NCBI GenBank assembly: GCA_937967705.1
Contig: CALCJG010000445.1
Span: forward strand, 1-15,119
Length of the DNA: 15,119 nt
DNA from: an uncultured Spirochaetia bacterium
GTDB lineage: Bacteria > Spirochaetota > UBA4802 > JAGODF01
Direction of reading: 5' to 3'
Shown here piece by piece: positions 14,198-15,119 of the stretch (positions are counted from its first letter, which is position 1; every line of letters starts with the position of its first letter). Made by a program: the position numbers and the translations under genes. Under the pieces are notes generated by a model, which worked only from the letters and a program-made list of their open reading frames with translations, made no database searches and was not told the origin of the DNA.

Positions 14198-14206
14198 GGG
14201 GGGGGG
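14198..14206 (+). repeat. Run of nine Gs at the ribosome binding site of the second methyltransferase
   Basis: A G9 homopolymer, preceded by AGA, ends seven bases before ATG 14214 and overlaps the Shine-Dalgarno position. Runs of this length can change by slippage, which would alter the spacing to the start codon. Confidence 0.7.
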
Positions 14207-14213
14207 CGTTAAT

Positions 14214-14861
14214 ATGGAAAAAAGCGAAACCTACTGGTCGCGGTTTGCTGCTGACTTTGATGCGCGCAACCAATATGTCGTCGGCACGAAGAGCATTGAG
14301 ATCATTCGGGATGCGCTGGTGCAACAGCGCCTGTCCGGGGATGTGCTGGAACTCGGATGCGGAAACGGTTTTTATTCCCGGGAAATCGCATCGAGCGGCT
14401 GCCGCCTGATCGCCTCTGATTATTCCGATGAAATGATCGAGGCGGCGGCAAACCGGTTGCAGCACATCAGAAACATCACCGTGGAAAAACAGAACTGTTT
14501 TTCCCTTTCCTTCGACAATTCCCGATTTGATTACATGGTCATGATAAACCTTCTGCATGTAATCCCCGAGCCCGAAAAAGCTCTTGCGGAATGCAGGCGG
14601 GTGCTAAAAACAAACGGAGGGCTCATCGTCATAAGCTTTACCATGGAGGGGATGGGTCTATTTCAAAAGATTGGATTGATGTTCCGCTATTTCAGGACCT
14701 ATGGCAAACCGCCGGCTGCATCGCGGACATTGAACCTTGAAAGAGCCCGAAGGCTGGCGGAAAACGCCGGATTTAAAGTCACCGAATCCCGCCTGATAGG
14801 GCGGCATTCGAAGGCCCTTTTCATAAAGGCAAAACATGCTGATGCGCCCTTTGCCGGCTGA
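14214..14861 (+). CDS. Class I SAM-dependent methyltransferase
   Basis: 215 residues with an intact Rossmann methyltransferase core: VLELGCGNGFYSREIASSGC (motif I, 44-63), LIASDYSDEMIEAA (65-78, acidic strand), FDYMVMINLLHVIPEPEKAL (105-124) and VLKTNGGLIVISF (130-142). Its C-terminal GFKVTESRLIGRHSKALFIK is the usual closing strand region. It resembles UbiE/COQ5-like and other small-molecule methyltransferases; the substrate cannot be told. ATG 14214 lies just after a G-rich ribosome binding region; the frame is open back to GTG 14115, but that extension has no domain content. The gene follows the broken methyltransferase by 102 bases on the same strand and may be co-transcribed. Sequence similarity between the two is limited to common fold motifs, so they look like distinct enzymes, not a recent duplication. 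Confidence 0.87.
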   Translation: MEKSETYWSRFAADFDARNQYVVGTKSIEIIRDALVQQRLSGDVLELGCGNGFYSREIASSGCRLIASDYSDEMIEAAANRLQHIRNITVEKQNCFSLSFDNSRFDYMVMINLLHVIPEPEKALAECRRVLKTNGGLIVISFTMEGMGLFQKIGLMFRYFRTYGKPPAASRTLNLERARRLAENAGFKVTESRLIGRHSKALFIKAKHADAPFAG

Positions 14862-14945
14862 AAGCCGGAGGGCTGGAGTCATAGACGTGATAATGGGAAC
14901 GAGCTCTCTTCCTTTTTTTACGGAAGGGGCAGCATTTAATGAGGA

Positions 14946-15041
14946 ACCTCTGCCAATTCAATCAGTGAAAACAGTTTTTCCTTTTGGAAAAAATGCAAAA
15001 TAATTTCAGAGGTGCCCGCAAATATTACCAGTCCTGGCACC
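14946..15041 (+). promoter_or_regulatory. Nested inverted repeats before the last gene
   Basis: ACCTCTG (14946-14952) can pair with CAGAGGT (15007-15013), enclosing TTTTTCC/GGAAAAA (14975-14981 with 14986-14992). GGTGCC (15011-15016) can instead pair with GGCACC (15036-15041), next to the GGGAGG ribosome binding site (15046-15051). The two pairings share bases 15011-15013, so they exclude each other. I recognise no known riboswitch. Confidence 0.3.
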
Positions 15042-15056
15042 AGCAGGGAGGCTTTC

Positions 15057-15119
15057 ATGAAATCAAAAAATATCACCGCTTTCGTTTTGATGACGGGAGT
15101 GATAACAGGGTCTTTTCAT
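15057..15119 (+). CDS. N-terminus of an exported protein, cut by the window edge
   Basis: ATG 15057 is preceded by GGGAGG with five bases between and opens a frame with no stop to the window end (21 codons). The visible residues, MKSKNITAFVLMTGVITGSF, have a lysine-rich N-region and a hydrophobic core, as expected for a signal peptide. Nothing of the mature protein is visible, so no function can be given. A leader with possible alternative hairpins precedes it. Confidence 0.65.
   Translation, partial: MKSKNITAFVLMTGVITGSFH

Noticed and set aside
13830..14558. Minus frame across the methyltransferase junction
   Set aside because: It is antisense to two methyltransferases with clear motifs. 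Its openness follows from the codon use of the opposite strand.
1..15119. CRISPR array, IS element, phage or tRNA genes
   Set aside because: No regularly spaced repeats, transposase motifs, terminal inverted repeats or cloverleaf sequence were seen on either strand.

Overview
The window reads as a chromosomal segment of a Gram-negative bacterium. It has several exported proteins with signal peptides, a lipobox lipoprotein, strong AGGAGG-type ribosome binding sites, housekeeping genes (uvrB, an rlmI-like gene, cutA) and no phage, IS, CRISPR, tRNA or rRNA signal. The gene mix (formylglycine-generating-enzyme-like exported protein, creatininase family, MotA-like membrane protein, DUF2325 protein) would fit a deltaproteobacterial or spirochaete-like lineage. 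That is a weak inference and no gene here fixes the taxon.

Layout. Positions 1-5149 lie on the minus strand, transcribed from right to left: a STAS-domain protein, an exported UlaG-like metallo-beta-lactamase-fold hydrolase, a large exported FGE/SUMF1-like protein with an unrecognised C-terminal domain, then a tight group of exported creatininase-family amidohydrolase, NUDIX hydrolase and the start of another exported protein. Positions 5551-6456 are plus strand: a TetR-type regulator and a small zinc-ribbon protein, closed by a strong terminator. A minus-strand lipoprotein gene (6481-7428) has a near-consensus promoter that overlaps a bidirectional terminator. Positions 7630-11659 are a minus-strand run, cutA - rlmI - MotA-like protein - uvrB. 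The first two genes overlap by 8 bases, and the uvrB ribosome binding site lies in the end of the gene before it. After a non-coding stretch, 12099-15119 is plus strand: a DUF2325 protein, two class I methyltransferases and the start of an exported protein.

The most striking feature is that three genes are each broken by one small lesion. The MBL hydrolase has an in-frame TAA at 4605-4607, uvrB has a one-base deletion near 8357, and the first methyltransferase has an in-frame TAA at 13944-13946. In all three the coding sense resumes at once on the far side, with intact family motifs in two of them. This points to very recent mutations or to errors in the assembled sequence. TAA reassignment is unlikely because several intact genes here end in TAA.

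How the genes may work together: the left block encodes several envelope or periplasmic enzymes of unknown substrate; the middle holds a self-contained regulator plus zinc-ribbon pair; cutA-rlmI-uvrB is a housekeeping run with an unusual four-helix MotA-like protein; the right block pairs a cysteine-bearing DUF2325 protein with small-molecule-type methyltransferases. I did not find a clear new multi-gene system. The best candidates for something undescribed are the FGE-like fusion protein and the TetR/zinc-ribbon pair.
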